DNA from: Synechococcus sp. JA-3-3Ab
GTDB lineage: Bacteria; Cyanobacteriota; Cyanobacteriia; Thermostichales; Thermostichaceae
Direction: 5' to 3'
DNA: 64,000 nucleotides
NCBI RefSeq assembly: GCF_000013205.1
Contig: NC_007775.1
Location: 682,001-746,000 of the forward strand
Made by a program: the position numbers and the translations under genes. Shown one piece after another: positions 16,058 through 24,634 of this stretch (within the stretch, counting starts at the first letter, position 1; each line of letters begins with the position of its first letter). The notes beneath the pieces are model-generated. The model worked only from the letters and a program-made list of their open reading frames with translations. It ran no database searches and was not told where the DNA came from.

Positions 16058-17204
16058 AACCTCTAGGCTGGTTTACGACAGCCCCCAAAAGCGCAATCAC
16101 ATTCGCACCATTCAAATCCGCATCCCCTTCCCATCCACAGTGCCCACACTTGAACGACTTGCCACTGCGGTAAGATTGCGCAGGATCGGGATGGATGTGT
16201 AAACACTTGTGACAGGTCTGCGACGTGTAGGCAGGCGGAACAAGAATCAGAGAAACCCCTGCAGCCCTCGCCTTGTATTCCAGAAATTGACGTAGTTGGT
16301 AGAACGCCCAACTGTTGGCCCTGCGCCGCTCGGCTTTGCTGCGCGGCTGTTGATTGACTCTTTTCCGGATCCCTGTCAGGTCTTCCAGGGCAATAGCGCT
16401 GTTTGTCGCCTTTGCCCTAGAGACAATAGCTTTGGAGATGCGATGATTGACCCACGTTTTTGCTACGCAACGCTGACGCGACTGAAAGCGTCTCTCCTTG
16501 CCAGACAGCCGTTGCAGCAGTTGACGGCATCTGCGCCGCGAGCTGCGTGTGCCCTCACTGGCTTTGCGTTGGAGTACCGCCTTCAACCGCGAGTGATGGT
16601 CTCGGACTTTGTTCAACTGCTGTCCATTCCAATTGCCCCCTTCTGACGTATGGGCAATATCCGTCCTTCCCAAGTCCACCCCCAGCACTCTACCCGTGCG
16701 TTGCGGTGGGGATGGCTCCGCTTCCACACAGATCTGAATAGAGTAGGAGCCGTCTTTACGCTTGACCAGAGTGGCAGATTTGGGATTGGAGCCTGCCAAC
16801 TGTTCTCTCTGGTAGCGGCCAATCGCCAGCTCAAAGCGCTCTCGACCCCCAACGGTGGTCAGCGACACCGTCCAGTCTTTCTCGCGGAACGAAAAGATAC
16901 GGGCATCGTAGGTCGCAAAGCCTCTCTTGAACGCTTTGACGGGGCGGTTTTTCTGTTGGGCAACTTTACGGGCGCCGGCCAGCCGTCTGCAGACCTGCTG
17001 AGCCAAGTTACTGGATAAGCCGAACCGGGCACGGATTTCGCGGTAGCACAGAGACTGGAGCTTAACGGCGTTGGCGACTTTCTCCGGCGTGTTCTGGTTG
17101 ACCCAATTCAAGGCTTGGCCAAAAGCCTCCAAAGTCGCGTCCAATTTGGCGGCTTGTGACTGGGACGCCTTGAGCTTGCAGGATACGGTCAGGACTTGGG
17201 TCAT
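16056..17204 (-). CDS. tnpB: TnpB, RNA-guided nuclease, copy B (C-terminally shortened)
   Basis: 382 residues from ATG 17204 (MTQVLTVSCKLKASQSQAAK). The catalytic positions seen in copy A remain (VLGVDLGRTDIAHTS, IALEDLTGIRKRV, GWEGDADLNGANVIA), as does the CHKC...CGHC zinc site. Two differences are caused by short insertions: SRQRCVAKT replaces one Ala before WVNHRISK, and a stop after QPRG removes the C-terminal tail present in A and C. The catalytic core is intact, so activity is possible but uncertain. Confidence 0.88.
   Translation of the reverse strand: MTQVLTVSCKLKASQSQAAKLDATLEAFGQALNWVNQNTPEKVANAVKLQSLCYREIRARFGLSSNLAQQVCRRLAGARKVAQQKNRPVKAFKRGFATYDARIFSFREKDWTVSLTTVGGRERFELAIGRYQREQLAGSNPKSATLVKRKDGSYSIQICVEAEPSPPQRTGRVLGVDLGRTDIAHTSEGGNWNGQQLNKVRDHHSRLKAVLQRKASEGTRSSRRRCRQLLQRLSGKERRFQSRQRCVAKTWVNHRISKAIVSRAKATNSAIALEDLTGIRKRVNQQPRSKAERRRANSWAFYQLRQFLEYKARAAGVSLILVPPAYTSQTCHKCLHIHPDPAQSYRSGKSFKCGHCGWEGDADLNGANVIALLGAVVNQPRG
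16457..16481. repeat. 25-bp short dispersed repeat inserted in tnpB copy B
   Basis: Element C reads CCCACG-C-CTGAAAG where element B reads CCCACG, 25 bases including GCTACGCAACGCTGACGCG, then CTGAAAG. The net gain is 24 bp, so the frame is kept and eight residues are added just before Trp-Val-Asn-His. Related strings (CTACGCAACGCTG, CTACGCGATGCTGACGCG) occur near 20706 and 49448. Confidence 0.75.
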
Positions 17205-17489
17205 GGTTCTATTGTAACCTCGCATTCCTCCCGGCACTGACCCTACGGGTACAGTGCGGGGCTCCTGCGATTTCTAGCTGACAGGCAACTTGGTAACTTG
17301 GAAAACCCTTCCCACCCTCTGATCGGGTTGGGGTTATTTCGAGTTGCAGTGCAACTGTTTGCCAATTCTGGGATCCCCTCTCCTCATAATGGGCAAGGGG
17401 CTGGGAGTGCTTGCCTGTAGCAGTGCTAGAGGAATGCCTCAGACTTAGACTTGTTCGGAATCACCTAACGATGGGCTTGCCAAGTTGGA

Positions 17490-17639
17490 CTAGCGAAGGG
17501 CGCTCAGAAGCACAACATCCATAACCAGCAGCGCCCCAGCAAAGGCCAGCAGGCTGCGCACGATCTGGCGCTCTTGCTTAGAACGATGGGATCCACCCAC
17601 ACGAAGCCATTTCAGAGATTGGGGAAGGCGGTACAGCAT
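17490..17639 (-). CDS. 49-aa single-helix protein, copy 1
   Basis: ATG at 17639 opens MLYRLPQSLKWLRVGGSHRS, then KQERQIVRSLLAFAGALLVM and a short hydrophobic end with Arg before the stop. A basic N-terminus is followed by one membrane helix. The copy at 39907-40056 differs at only six of 49 residues while many third codon positions differ, so it is a real gene. Function unknown. Confidence 0.7.
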   Translation of the reverse strand: MLYRLPQSLKWLRVGGSHRSKQERQIVRSLLAFAGALLVMDVVLLSALR

Positions 17640-17773
17640 AGGAGATTCGGCGGAACCCTAGGGTGATCATGCCCTATTTTGTGGGGTTTGGATTCCCCAC
17701 GCTGGGGGGGAGAAACGGCTAGCCCTGAGGGGCAATTCCCTCTAGAGTGAGGGTTAGTCCATTGCCCCTGTCT

Positions 17774-19018
17774 ATGACCACTCCCTTGACCCAAGCCGAA
17801 ACCGTTTTGCAAAGGTGCTGGGATCATTGGCAATCTCTGGCCAGCCGTCGGGATTTACAACCGGAGTTCAGGGCTCTATCCACTTTGCGCAAGCGCCTCA
17901 CCGCGCGGCTGTTTTCCATTGCGGTGTTTGGGCTGGTCAACCGTGGCAAGTCGGCCGTCCTGAACGCCCTAACCGGCGAGGAGCGATTGAAGGTGGGCCC
18001 CCTCAATGGGGTCACTCAGCAGCCCCAATCCCTGCTGTGGCAGCCGGAGCCAGGGATCCCTTGGCGAGTGAAGCTGGTGGATACTCCGGGTTTGAACGAA
18101 GTGGAAGGAGAAGCCCGCGAACAGTTGGCCTGGGATGTGGCCCGCTCGGCGGATTTGATCGTGTTTGTCATCGCCACCGACCTGACCCAGTTGGAATACC
18201 AAGCTCTCTCGGAGCTGCGCACTCTATACAAGCCCATCCTGCTGGTGTTGAACAAATGCGATCTCTACTCCGAAGCGGAGTTGCAGGCCATTTGTGCCCA
18301 GATCAGCCGCCACCTGGGCTGGGTATCGCCACAGGAGATTTTGACCGTGGCCGCCTGCCCAAAACCCCTGAAAGTCCGCACCCACTGGCCGGATGGCCGC
18401 ATTACTTTGGAATGGGAACGGCCTGCACCCCAAATTGAAGCCTTGCGGGGGCGAATTCTGCAGATTTTGCAAACCGAGGCGGGATCCCTTCTGGCTTTGA
18501 ATGTGTTGAAGCGGCTGGATCGGGTTCAGGCTCAGATTTTGGAAAAACAGTGGCAGCATCATGCCCGCTTTGTGGAGCAATGGGGCCAAGCTGTCGCCCT
18601 CGGCAAGGGGATTGTGGTGGGCTTGGCTCCGCTGGGGTTGGATTTGCTGTTGGCCCCACTGCTGGATGGCCTTTGGCTGTTGGGCTTGGGAGTGCGGCTT
18701 CACCTACCCCGGACGGCCTTGTGGAGGGGGCTAGTCTCCTTTCGCGAGGGGCTGTGGCGACCGCTGCTGCTCAATGGGGCTCTGCTGCTGCTGGCGGAAG
18801 GGGTGAGTTCCTGGCTGTGGGGAGACTGGGGCAACGGCCTTTTGCCGGGTCTGGTGGCGGGGGTCAGCCTGTATCGCCTGGGATCCCTGGCGCCACAGGT
18901 GCTCAGCCGGTTTGCAGCCCGAGCGTTCGGCCTGGAAGCGGGCCTTCGTGCCTTGATCGGACGGGAAAGGTTGGCTATGACAGACTGCACAGCCTCTCTG
19001 CCAAGCTCCCTGGCCTAG
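17774..19018 (+). CDS. Membrane-associated Era/dynamin-like GTPase, copy 1
   Basis: 414 residues. G1 is [17 protein letters not shown] (G-x-x-N-x-G-K-S), G3 is [15 protein letters not shown] and G4 is [12 protein letters not shown], making an Era/YihA-type G domain over about 40-210. The second half has hydrophobic helices ([40 protein letters not shown]), so it is probably membrane-bound. ATG 17774 ([11 protein letters not shown]) aligns with copy 2. Its stop overlaps the convergent lipA stop through a shared CTAG. Role unknown. Confidence 0.85.
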   Translation: MTTPLTQAETVLQRCWDHWQSLASRRDLQPEFRALSTLRKRLTARLFSIAVFGLVNRGKSAVLNALTGEERLKVGPLNGVTQQPQSLLWQPEPGIPWRVKLVDTPGLNEVEGEAREQLAWDVARSADLIVFVIATDLTQLEYQALSELRTLYKPILLVLNKCDLYSEAELQAICAQISRHLGWVSPQEILTVAACPKPLKVRTHWPDGRITLEWERPAPQIEALRGRILQILQTEAGSLLALNVLKRLDRVQAQILEKQWQHHARFVEQWGQAVALGKGIVVGLAPLGLDLLLAPLLDGLWLLGLGVRLHLPRTALWRGLVSFREGLWRPLLLNGALLLLAEGVSSWLWGDWGNGLLPGLVAGVSLYRLGSLAPQVLSRFAARAFGLEAGLRALIGRERLAMTDCTASLPSSLA

Positions 19019-19869
19019 TTCTCAACCATTTCGGCAGCGTGGTAGGAGCTGCGCACCAATGGCCCTGAGCGCACCTGGCGAAACCCCATCTGGCGGGCTA
19101 TCTGGCCCAGCTCGGCAAACTCTTCCGGAGTCCAGTAGCGTTCCACAGGGCGATGGGCCAAGGAAGGTTGTAGGTATTGCCCCAGAGTCAGACGATTGCA
19201 TCCCACCGCCAGCAGATCCCGGAAAGTTTCCAGCACTTCTGCGCGGGTCTCCCCATGCCCCAGCATCAGCCCAGACTTGGTGGGTAATCCAGGATTCAGC
19301 TCCTTGACCGTTCGCAAAACCCGCAAGGACAAGTCGTAGCCGGAGCTGCGCCGTACTGCCTGGGAGAGGCGTCGCACCGTTTCGATGTTGTGGTTGTAGC
19401 AAACAGGCTGGGCAGCCACCACACGGGCAATGCATTCGCGATCCCCGCGAAAGTCGGGGGTAAGCACCTCGATCTGGGTGCCGGGGCAGCGCCGCCGAAT
19501 TGCCTCCATGACCTCCACAAAGCGACCGGATCCCTGGTCGGGCAGATCGTCGCGGGCCACCGAGGTGAGTACCACATAGCTGAGCCCCAGCAGCTCAACC
19601 GCCTCGGCCACTTTCTCCGGCTCTGCGGGATCCAACGGTGCGGGCCGTCCACTGGCCACCTGGCAAAAAGAGCAGGCGCGGGTACAGATCCCTCCCATCA
19701 GCAGAAATGTAGCGGTTTTTTGGCTGTAGCACTCGGCTCGATTTGGACAGCGCCCCTCCTCACAAATGGTGTGCAGGCCCCGCTGCTTGATCACCTGCTG
19801 CACCGCTGAAGTCTCGCTGGCTTTGCCGATGGAACGCTTGACCCAACTGGGAAGAGGGCTAACCGACAT
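19015..19869 (-). CDS. lipA: Lipoyl synthase, copy 1
   Basis: 284 residues starting [18 protein letters not shown] at 19869. Radical-SAM enzyme that inserts two sulfurs into protein-bound octanoate to make lipoyl cofactors for 2-oxoacid dehydrogenases and the glycine cleavage H-protein. The auxiliary cluster cysteines are in [20 protein letters not shown] (C-x4-C-x5-C). The radical-SAM C-x3-C-x2-C is [14 protein letters not shown]. The C-terminal RSSYHAAEM carries the conserved R-S-S-Y motif whose Ser ligates the auxiliary cluster. An in-frame extension to 20049 has no similarity to the family. Both copies look functional. Confidence 0.93.
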   Translation of the reverse strand: MSVSPLPSWVKRSIGKASETSAVQQVIKQRGLHTICEEGRCPNRAECYSQKTATFLLMGGICTRACSFCQVASGRPAPLDPAEPEKVAEAVELLGLSYVVLTSVARDDLPDQGSGRFVEVMEAIRRRCPGTQIEVLTPDFRGDRECIARVVAAQPVCYNHNIETVRRLSQAVRRSSGYDLSLRVLRTVKELNPGLPTKSGLMLGHGETRAEVLETFRDLLAVGCNRLTLGQYLQPSLAHRPVERYWTPEEFAELGQIARQMGFRQVRSGPLVRSSYHAAEMVEN

Positions 19870-20090
19870 AGGGAGAACCGTTGCGTTAACTGGGTATCGG
19901 CAACAAGACTGCGCCCCTCTACAGCCGAAGGATGCAGCGCCTGCTCTGCCATTCTGACATGATGAAGCTCTGGGTTCCGAAAAGGGGAGGCCGAAGTCTT
20001 TGGGTCGACGGACTTCTCGGCTCGCACCAGCGGGACAAAGTCCTCCCAAAGCTCAGCCCTGTTCAGGGTTGCATGGGTCTTTCGGGGAGA

Positions 20091-20585
20091 TTAAGCCACC
20101 TGGGGTGTGGTCAGCATTTGGTTGACGATGCGCTGCACAATCTGAAAGCCGGTCACCGCCTGCCAACCCAAGATCGCCAGGATCACCACGTTTAATAGGA
20201 CATGCACATTACGCGCCCAGACCTTTTGCCCGTCTTTCATCAGCGGTGCTAGAGCCGCAGAGCTGGCCACCAAGGCCACAATGCCCAACCCAGCCAGCAG
20301 GTGAGGCCCAACAAACAGCTTGCCGTTGTTCAGGTAGGTAACCCCCATGCCGCCCAGGGCTCCGAACACCATCAACACCAAGAACAGGGATCCGGCGAGG
20401 AAATGCCGCTGACCAAACTTCCCTTTGATCAGCTCCTTGCGTTCTTCTGCCGAGGCAGTGCGCACCCGTCGCGCTTGCAGACCCAGGTAAAGGGCATACA
20501 GGGCCAGCGCAAACGCCAAAATCATCAGCACAGGATGAAAGAAAGGCAAGGCCAGTTCTAGCCAGCGAGGAAGTTGAATGCTCAT
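20091..20585 (-). CDS. DUF4079 membrane protein, copy 1
   Basis: 164 residues with four predicted helices: LELALPFFHPVLMILAFALA, FLAGSLFLVLMVFGALGGMG, VGPHLLAGLGIVALVASSAA and HVLLNVVILAILGWQAVTGF. Four His residues lie in or next to helices (in FFHP, QRHF, GPHL and NVHV), a layout like small b-type cytochromes of the cyt b561/DUF4079 group. It is found mainly in cyanobacteria and its function is unknown. It precedes lipA on the same strand in both copies. Confidence 0.85.
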   Translation of the reverse strand: MSIQLPRWLELALPFFHPVLMILAFALALYALYLGLQARRVRTASAEERKELIKGKFGQRHFLAGSLFLVLMVFGALGGMGVTYLNNGKLFVGPHLLAGLGIVALVASSAALAPLMKDGQKVWARNVHVLLNVVILAILGWQAVTGFQIVQRIVNQMLTTPQVA

Positions 20586-20739
20586 AGAGATCGCAGGATG
20601 GAAGAGGAAGACGCCCCCAAATTAACATGAGTTAACCTGATGCGCGGCAGTCTCCAGTCTCAGCGCAGCGGACTGGCACCCTATGGCAGGGTAACCCCCT
20701 GCGTCACTTTGTGGCTACGCAACGCTGCCGCGGCCCAGC

Positions 20740-21045
20740 TTTATCCCAGTCGCCAGCAAGAAAAACTCTTGCACCACTGGGGGCGGATGTGCTGAGCCCT
20801 CTACAGCGCGGCGGTGGCAGATCGCAAAACCAGCTACCAAAAGCTGGGCAGGTCTGTCAGCTACTTCGACACCGCTGACGGGAATAAGCAACTGAGCTCG
20901 CTGAAGCGTCAGAAGCGGCTAGCCGCGGTTCAGGCTATCGCGAAAGTCCGCCGGCCAGTTGAAGGCTCGCTTCTGCAGAAAGCTGCCAGCTCCCAAAGGT
21001 TCTAAAGGCCGGCAAACCCATCCAGCTGGCTCGGAGGAGAGATGG
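20740..21045 (+). pseudogene. tnpB N-terminal remnant, third family
   Basis: From about 20740 one frame reads YPSRQQEKLLHHWGRMC, a stop, then ALYSAAVADRKTSYQKLGRS and VSYFDTADGNKQLSSLKRQ. This is the N-terminal pattern of another TnpB family (Y-P-x-x-x-Q, ALYNAAL-x-x-R-x-x-Y, S-V-S-Y-F-D). The in-frame stop near 20793 and loss of similarity after about 21000 show it is dead. It resembles neither the A-D copies nor the IS607-type TnpB. Confidence 0.6.
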
Positions 21046-21050
21046 GCGTG

Positions 21051-21287
21051 TCAGGACAGGGATCCCACCGGCGCGAGATATTTTCCGTCTATGAGAAAGA
21101 TGCCATTGGCAAACTGCACACTGTAGGTGCCCAACAGCCGCCGCTGCAGGATCACCCCTTGTTCGTGCAAGCGGATCAAATGGGCCGGGCGCAACATCGG
21201 CATTGGGTCAGCCGTTTTTAGGTAAGGAGGCATCTCCACCACTTGAACCGTTGCCCCCACCGGCAGTAAACCCTGGGCTTCAGACAT
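21051..21287 (-). CDS. sipA: SipA (NblS-interacting protein), DUF3148
   Basis: 78 residues. LKTADPMPMLRPAHLIRL is the hallmark of the DUF3148/SipA family, preceded by VGATVQVVEMPPY and followed by YSVQFANGIFLIDGKYL. In Synechococcus PCC 7942 SipA is a small SH3-like protein that binds the histidine kinase NblS (Hik33), which governs high-light and stress genes. The start is ATG at 21287. It is a single gene. Confidence 0.88.
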   Translation of the reverse strand: MSEAQGLLPVGATVQVVEMPPYLKTADPMPMLRPAHLIRLHEQGVILQRRLLGTYSVQFANGIFLIDGKYLAPVGSLS

Positions 21288-21795
21288 AACGGGAGTCCAT
21301 GTGGCAAGTGTCTCTAGCTTAGCTGAACGTAAGACGATGTATGCCCAAAACCGAACCCGAGCAGGATGACAGCATTAGGGCAGATCCCAGAGGAGCCGAA
21401 CAGATTGGATCCCCGAAGAATTGTTGTAAGATTTTTATCAAGCACGAGGATTCAACGAGATAAAAAGGTAACATCTTGCAAGGTGAGTTGGTTTTTCCCA
21501 CAAAGAAAAAGCAGTCGGCCTTTCGGGGTGCTGCCAACTGATCGCCAATTTGCTACCATACCATGAACTCTTGGTACCCATTTTTTGTGTCCTTGGATAC
21601 ATAAACCTCATTTGCTGAGGCAATTTAGGGGTTTTCTTGCCGTGGAGCTGTGGGCACAGGGCTTGGTAAGCTCACCTGTGGCCTATTTGCCAGCCGGATC
21701 TTTGCCGAAACTCTGTAGGAGTGTTAAGAATAGTTACGTTAGTTTACTATCTTCTCAGTTTCATATTTGTCCTTCTTCAGCGCTGCGAAACGACC
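21288..21795. other. Intergenic stretch, nothing recognised
   Basis: About 500 bases between divergent genes. Frames are short and without recognisable domains; part is A+T-rich (around 21420-21480). Promoters for both sipA and the DUF2949 gene must lie here, but no site could be assigned. Confidence 0.5.
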
Positions 21796-22017
21796 ATGCT
21801 AGATCCCATTCCCCCCCCAGCCCTTGAGGAATATCTATTGGAAACGGGCATTATCGACCGTTCTCAACTGAGCCTGGCCAAGAAGCTGCAGCATCGCCAG
21901 CAAGGGCCGTTGCTGATGATCCTTTTGGAGTTGAGTTTCATCGATCTGGAGCAGCTCAGCCGCCTTTTGGATTTGGGCCGCACCTACCCTTTTGACCATG
22001 CTGCAAACGCTGGATAG
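21796..22017 (+). CDS. DUF2949 small protein
   Basis: 73 residues from ATG 21796. PPPALEEYLLETGIIDRSQL, HRQQGPLLMILLELSFIDLE and QLSRLLDLG match the cyanobacterial DUF2949 pattern, a short helical protein reminiscent of the N-terminal domain of type II secretion ATPases (GspE-like). Function unknown. Its end overlaps the mazG start by about 20 bp, implying coupling. Confidence 0.65.
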   Translation: MLDPIPPPALEEYLLETGIIDRSQLSLAKKLQHRQQGPLLMILLELSFIDLEQLSRLLDLGRTYPFDHAANAG

Positions 22018-23359
22018 TCTTCAGCCCGACTGGCAACAGGCTCTGGCTCGGTGGTTCGCTGCTGAGCAGGGATCCCTGCTGCTGAAAAGCTGTGGGGGCC
22101 AGGATCTGGCGAAGCTGCGCAGTGTTTTGCAACAGATCTGTTCTCCTGTCCAGTCTGTTACGTTGCTAACAGAAGACTTGGAGGTGGTGGCCGGCCCATT
22201 GACGCTCCAAAGCTGGGATCCTCAAGCGACGGGCCATTTTGCCCACCTTTATCTGGAGCGTTCCGCCTCTAGCTCACACATGAGTCGTTTGGCGGCTGTT
22301 GTTGCTCGGTTGCGCGCTCCCGACGGGTGTCCTTGGGATCGGGCCCAAACTCCAGAGTCTCTTACCCCCTACATTCTTGAAGAAGCGTATGAGACGGTAG
22401 CTGCCATTCGAGCCGGGGATCCGGCAGCAATTGCCGAAGAGCTGGGGGATTTGTTGTTGCAGGTGGTGTTGCAGTCTCAGATCTTTGCCGAGCAGAACCA
22501 CTTTGATCTGGAAGCTGTGGCTGCGGGAATTGCCGATAAGCTCATCCGCCGTCACCCCTATGTGTTTGGGGATGCTGTGATGGCAGATCTTCCGGAGTTG
22601 CACCGCTCTTGGGAACAGATCAAGCAAAGGGAGCGACCGGATCAAAGCCTTGGCCAAAAACTGCTGCACTATGCCCAAAGTTTGCCTCCCCTAATGGCTG
22701 CCCTGAAAATTTCCTGCAAAGTGGTGGGGGCAGGGTTTGAGTGGCCAACGGTGGAGGGGATCTGGGCCAAGATCCGCGAGGAAGAAGCCGAGCTGCGTCG
22801 AGAATTGGAGAGGGATCCCCCCGATCCAACTCGGCAGGAAGCCGAACTGGGGGATCTGCTTTTTGCCCTGGTCAACTTGGGCCGTTGGTATGGTTTGGAT
22901 GCTGCCCAAGCTGATACATTTACGCTGAACACTGCTGAACATCACTGTTCAACTATGCAGCGATAGCATTCTGTTTGTTTCCAACCAGAATGGCGGTATC
23001 CCGCAAAGCTTTGAGTAGAATACCCAAAGCGCAGTTTCCGTGTCGTCTTACTACCAATTTTCTGCTTTGCTTTGGCTACCATGTTGGCAGACTCGAAAGT
23101 AAACAGAAAGATCAACTGGTAGTAATCCGTACTGAACATATTATACATTATTTTCAGTATAGTTGAGCTTATTATTGACTAGAGTCATGCTCTAACCCAA
23201 ACCAACCTGCGCTTTGCTCGCCGTTTTTTGCGCATGGAAGAGCTGGCTCAGGAACCAGCGGGATCCCTGCCCGGCGATGGCATAAGCTCCCTTCTGAAAG
23301 GGCGCAGTCTCCAGGAGCTGGAAGTCCTCTGGCAACAGGCCAAGCAAGAATATCCCTAG
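21998..23359 (+). pseudogene. mazG: mazG, NTP pyrophosphohydrolase, interrupted near its 3' end
   Basis: ATG 21998 opens a frame with an unassigned N-terminal part of about 90 residues, then the MazG domain: LRAPDGCPWDRAQTPESLTP, EEAYETVAAI, EELGDLLLQVVLQS with metal-binding E-x-x-E...E-x-x-D, and a second half (EEEAELRREL, EAELGDLLFALVNLG). At 22912 a 279-bp element interrupts the gene, so translation now ends ADTFTLNTAEHHC... at 22966. After 23191 the missing end continues in frame: LTQTNLRFARRFLRMEELAQ to a stop at 23359. The joined gene would be 360 codons. The current protein keeps both catalytic halves but lacks 55 residues including the conserved N-x-R-F-x-R-R-F helix. Confidence 0.88.
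22913..23191. mobile_element. 279-bp MITE-like deletion derivative of the IS607-type element
   Basis: Its ends match those of the complete element at 49371-51181: CTGATACATTTACGCTGAAC at one side and TTGACTAGAGTCATGCT at the other. Inside it keeps the tnpB 3' end (AAAGGCGGTATCCCGCAAAG-like), a short piece from mid-tnpB (GCCTTGGCAACCAT-like, GACTCGAAAGT) and the terminal region TACATTATTTTCAGTATAGT. The serine recombinase gene and most of tnpB are gone. GCT lies on both sides in mazG, perhaps a target remnant. Confidence 0.8.
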
Positions 23360-23466
23360 TTTCGATATGGGGTTGAGCTGGCGCTGGCTTTGAGGGGGTA
23401 TCCGCCCACACAGTCTTGGGGCAAGTTCTCTTTGTAGGGTAGGAGCTGTTCTGAGCACCTGTCTCT

Positions 23467-24513
23467 ATGTCGGCTATGTCTCCAGTTTCTTCCTTTGAGC
23501 AAGCTGGGATCCCTTGTCTGGATTTGACCCCCTTTCGGGAGGGCACGGATCCGCTAGGGGTTGCAAAGGCTTTTGGGGCAGCCTTGGAGGAGGTGGGGTT
23601 TGTGGTGATCACAGGGCATGGGATCCCGGAGGCCATCATACAAACAGCCTACGAGAGAGCGAGGGCTTTCTTCGACCTGCCGCTGGAACAAAAAATGGAG
23701 GTGGTGACTCCGGATCGCGTCAAAAACCAGGGATACCTGCCGATTGGCATCGAAAGTGTAGCCGCTACCCGTGGGGCAGAGGTTCCCTACGATCTCTGTG
23801 AGGCGCTGGTGTTCAATGACCTGTTTCGGGAAGATCCACAACGGCCCCAAGCAGGGGTGGATCCGGATTCGGGCAACCTTTGGCCCACCCATCCAGCAGG
23901 ACTGCGGGCTGCTCTTCTGGCTTATGATGCGGCTCTGCTTCAGCTCACCCAAACCTTGATGCGCATGGGCGCGTTGGCTTTGGATCTGCCGGAAACCTAT
24001 TTTCTGCCTTTTATGGAGGGGAAAGGGGGAGTGCTGCGGGCTGTGCATTATCCTGAACAGGAGGTGGAGCCCATCCCGGGACAGCTACGCTATGGGGCTC
24101 ACTCCGACTACGGTGGCTTCACGATTCTGCGACAGGATGGGGCGCCGGGAGGGCTGCAGGTGTACTCCAAAGCAGGAGAGTGGATTGATGTGCAGGCTGT
24201 TCCCAACGCCTTTGTCATCAACGTTGGCGATCTGCTATCCCGTTGGACCAATGACCGTTGGCGCTCCACGTTGCACCGCGTGGTCAATCCACCCCGATCG
24301 GCTTTCGGTTCCAGTCGCCGCCTGTCTTTGGTTTACTTTACAGCTCCTCGGGACGATGCTTGGATCGAATGCCTGCCCACATGCCAGAATGCAGCAAATC
24401 CCCCTCGCTATGCTCCTGTACAGGCTGGGGAGTACATCCGCTCTAAGCTGGAGGTTTCGATGATTGGGAAGGCAGGGCAAAGCTCTCGGAGATCTCAAAC
24501 TCGGGATCCCTGA
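23467..24513 (+). CDS. Isopenicillin N synthase-like 2-oxoglutarate/Fe(II) oxygenase
   Basis: 348 residues. The N-terminal DIOX_N-like region has GFVVITGHGIPEAIIQTAYE. The catalytic double-stranded beta-helix carries the iron ligands His and Asp in LRYGAHSDYGGFTIL and a His in STLHRVVNPP. R-x-S in RRLSLVYF would bind the 2-oxoglutarate carboxylate. Such proteins hydroxylate or desaturate small molecules; the substrate is unknown. ATG 23467 is used. The last 20 residues are charged and vary from the family. Confidence 0.87.
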   Translation: MSAMSPVSSFEQAGIPCLDLTPFREGTDPLGVAKAFGAALEEVGFVVITGHGIPEAIIQTAYERARAFFDLPLEQKMEVVTPDRVKNQGYLPIGIESVAATRGAEVPYDLCEALVFNDLFREDPQRPQAGVDPDSGNLWPTHPAGLRAALLAYDAALLQLTQTLMRMGALALDLPETYFLPFMEGKGGVLRAVHYPEQEVEPIPGQLRYGAHSDYGGFTILRQDGAPGGLQVYSKAGEWIDVQAVPNAFVINVGDLLSRWTNDRWRSTLHRVVNPPRSAFGSSRRLSLVYFTAPRDDAWIECLPTCQNAANPPRYAPVQAGEYIRSKLEVSMIGKAGQSSRRSQTRDP

Positions 24514-24634
24514 AGTCTAGAGATCTCGGGCAGACGATGCAACCGCTTCTTGGCTTTGATCTGGGAGCAGTTTGGGTTGCCTGATCTCGGTGCTCCTTTG
24601 CCTGTGATAAAACTCCTTGCCCGTCATTTGGCCT

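Larger units (their letters stand above)
15942..17280 (-). mobile_element. IS200/IS605-type tnpB-only element, copy B
   Basis: Minus-strand element with the same ends as copies A and C: right end GTAAACTACCCGACTCC at 15942 (written on the plus strand) and left end ...CGATTTCTAGCTG ending at 17280. It has no transposase gene. Two short insertions absent from A and C lie inside it (16035-16057 and about 16457-16481), so this copy is the most altered of the three. Confidence 0.8.
17490..20630. repeat. Segmental duplication block B, copy 1 (inverted repeat of 37030-40056)
   Basis: Contains, left to right, a 49-aa gene (-), a GTPase gene (+), lipA (-) and a DUF4079 gene (-). The same four genes occur in reverse order and orientation at 37030-40056, giving about 3 kb inverted repeats separated by roughly 16 kb. 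LipA proteins are about 93% identical by eye. Similarity ends at the 49-aa gene stop on one side and in the DUF4079 leader on the other. Copy 1 has about 140 extra bases between DUF4079 and lipA. Confidence 0.85.
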
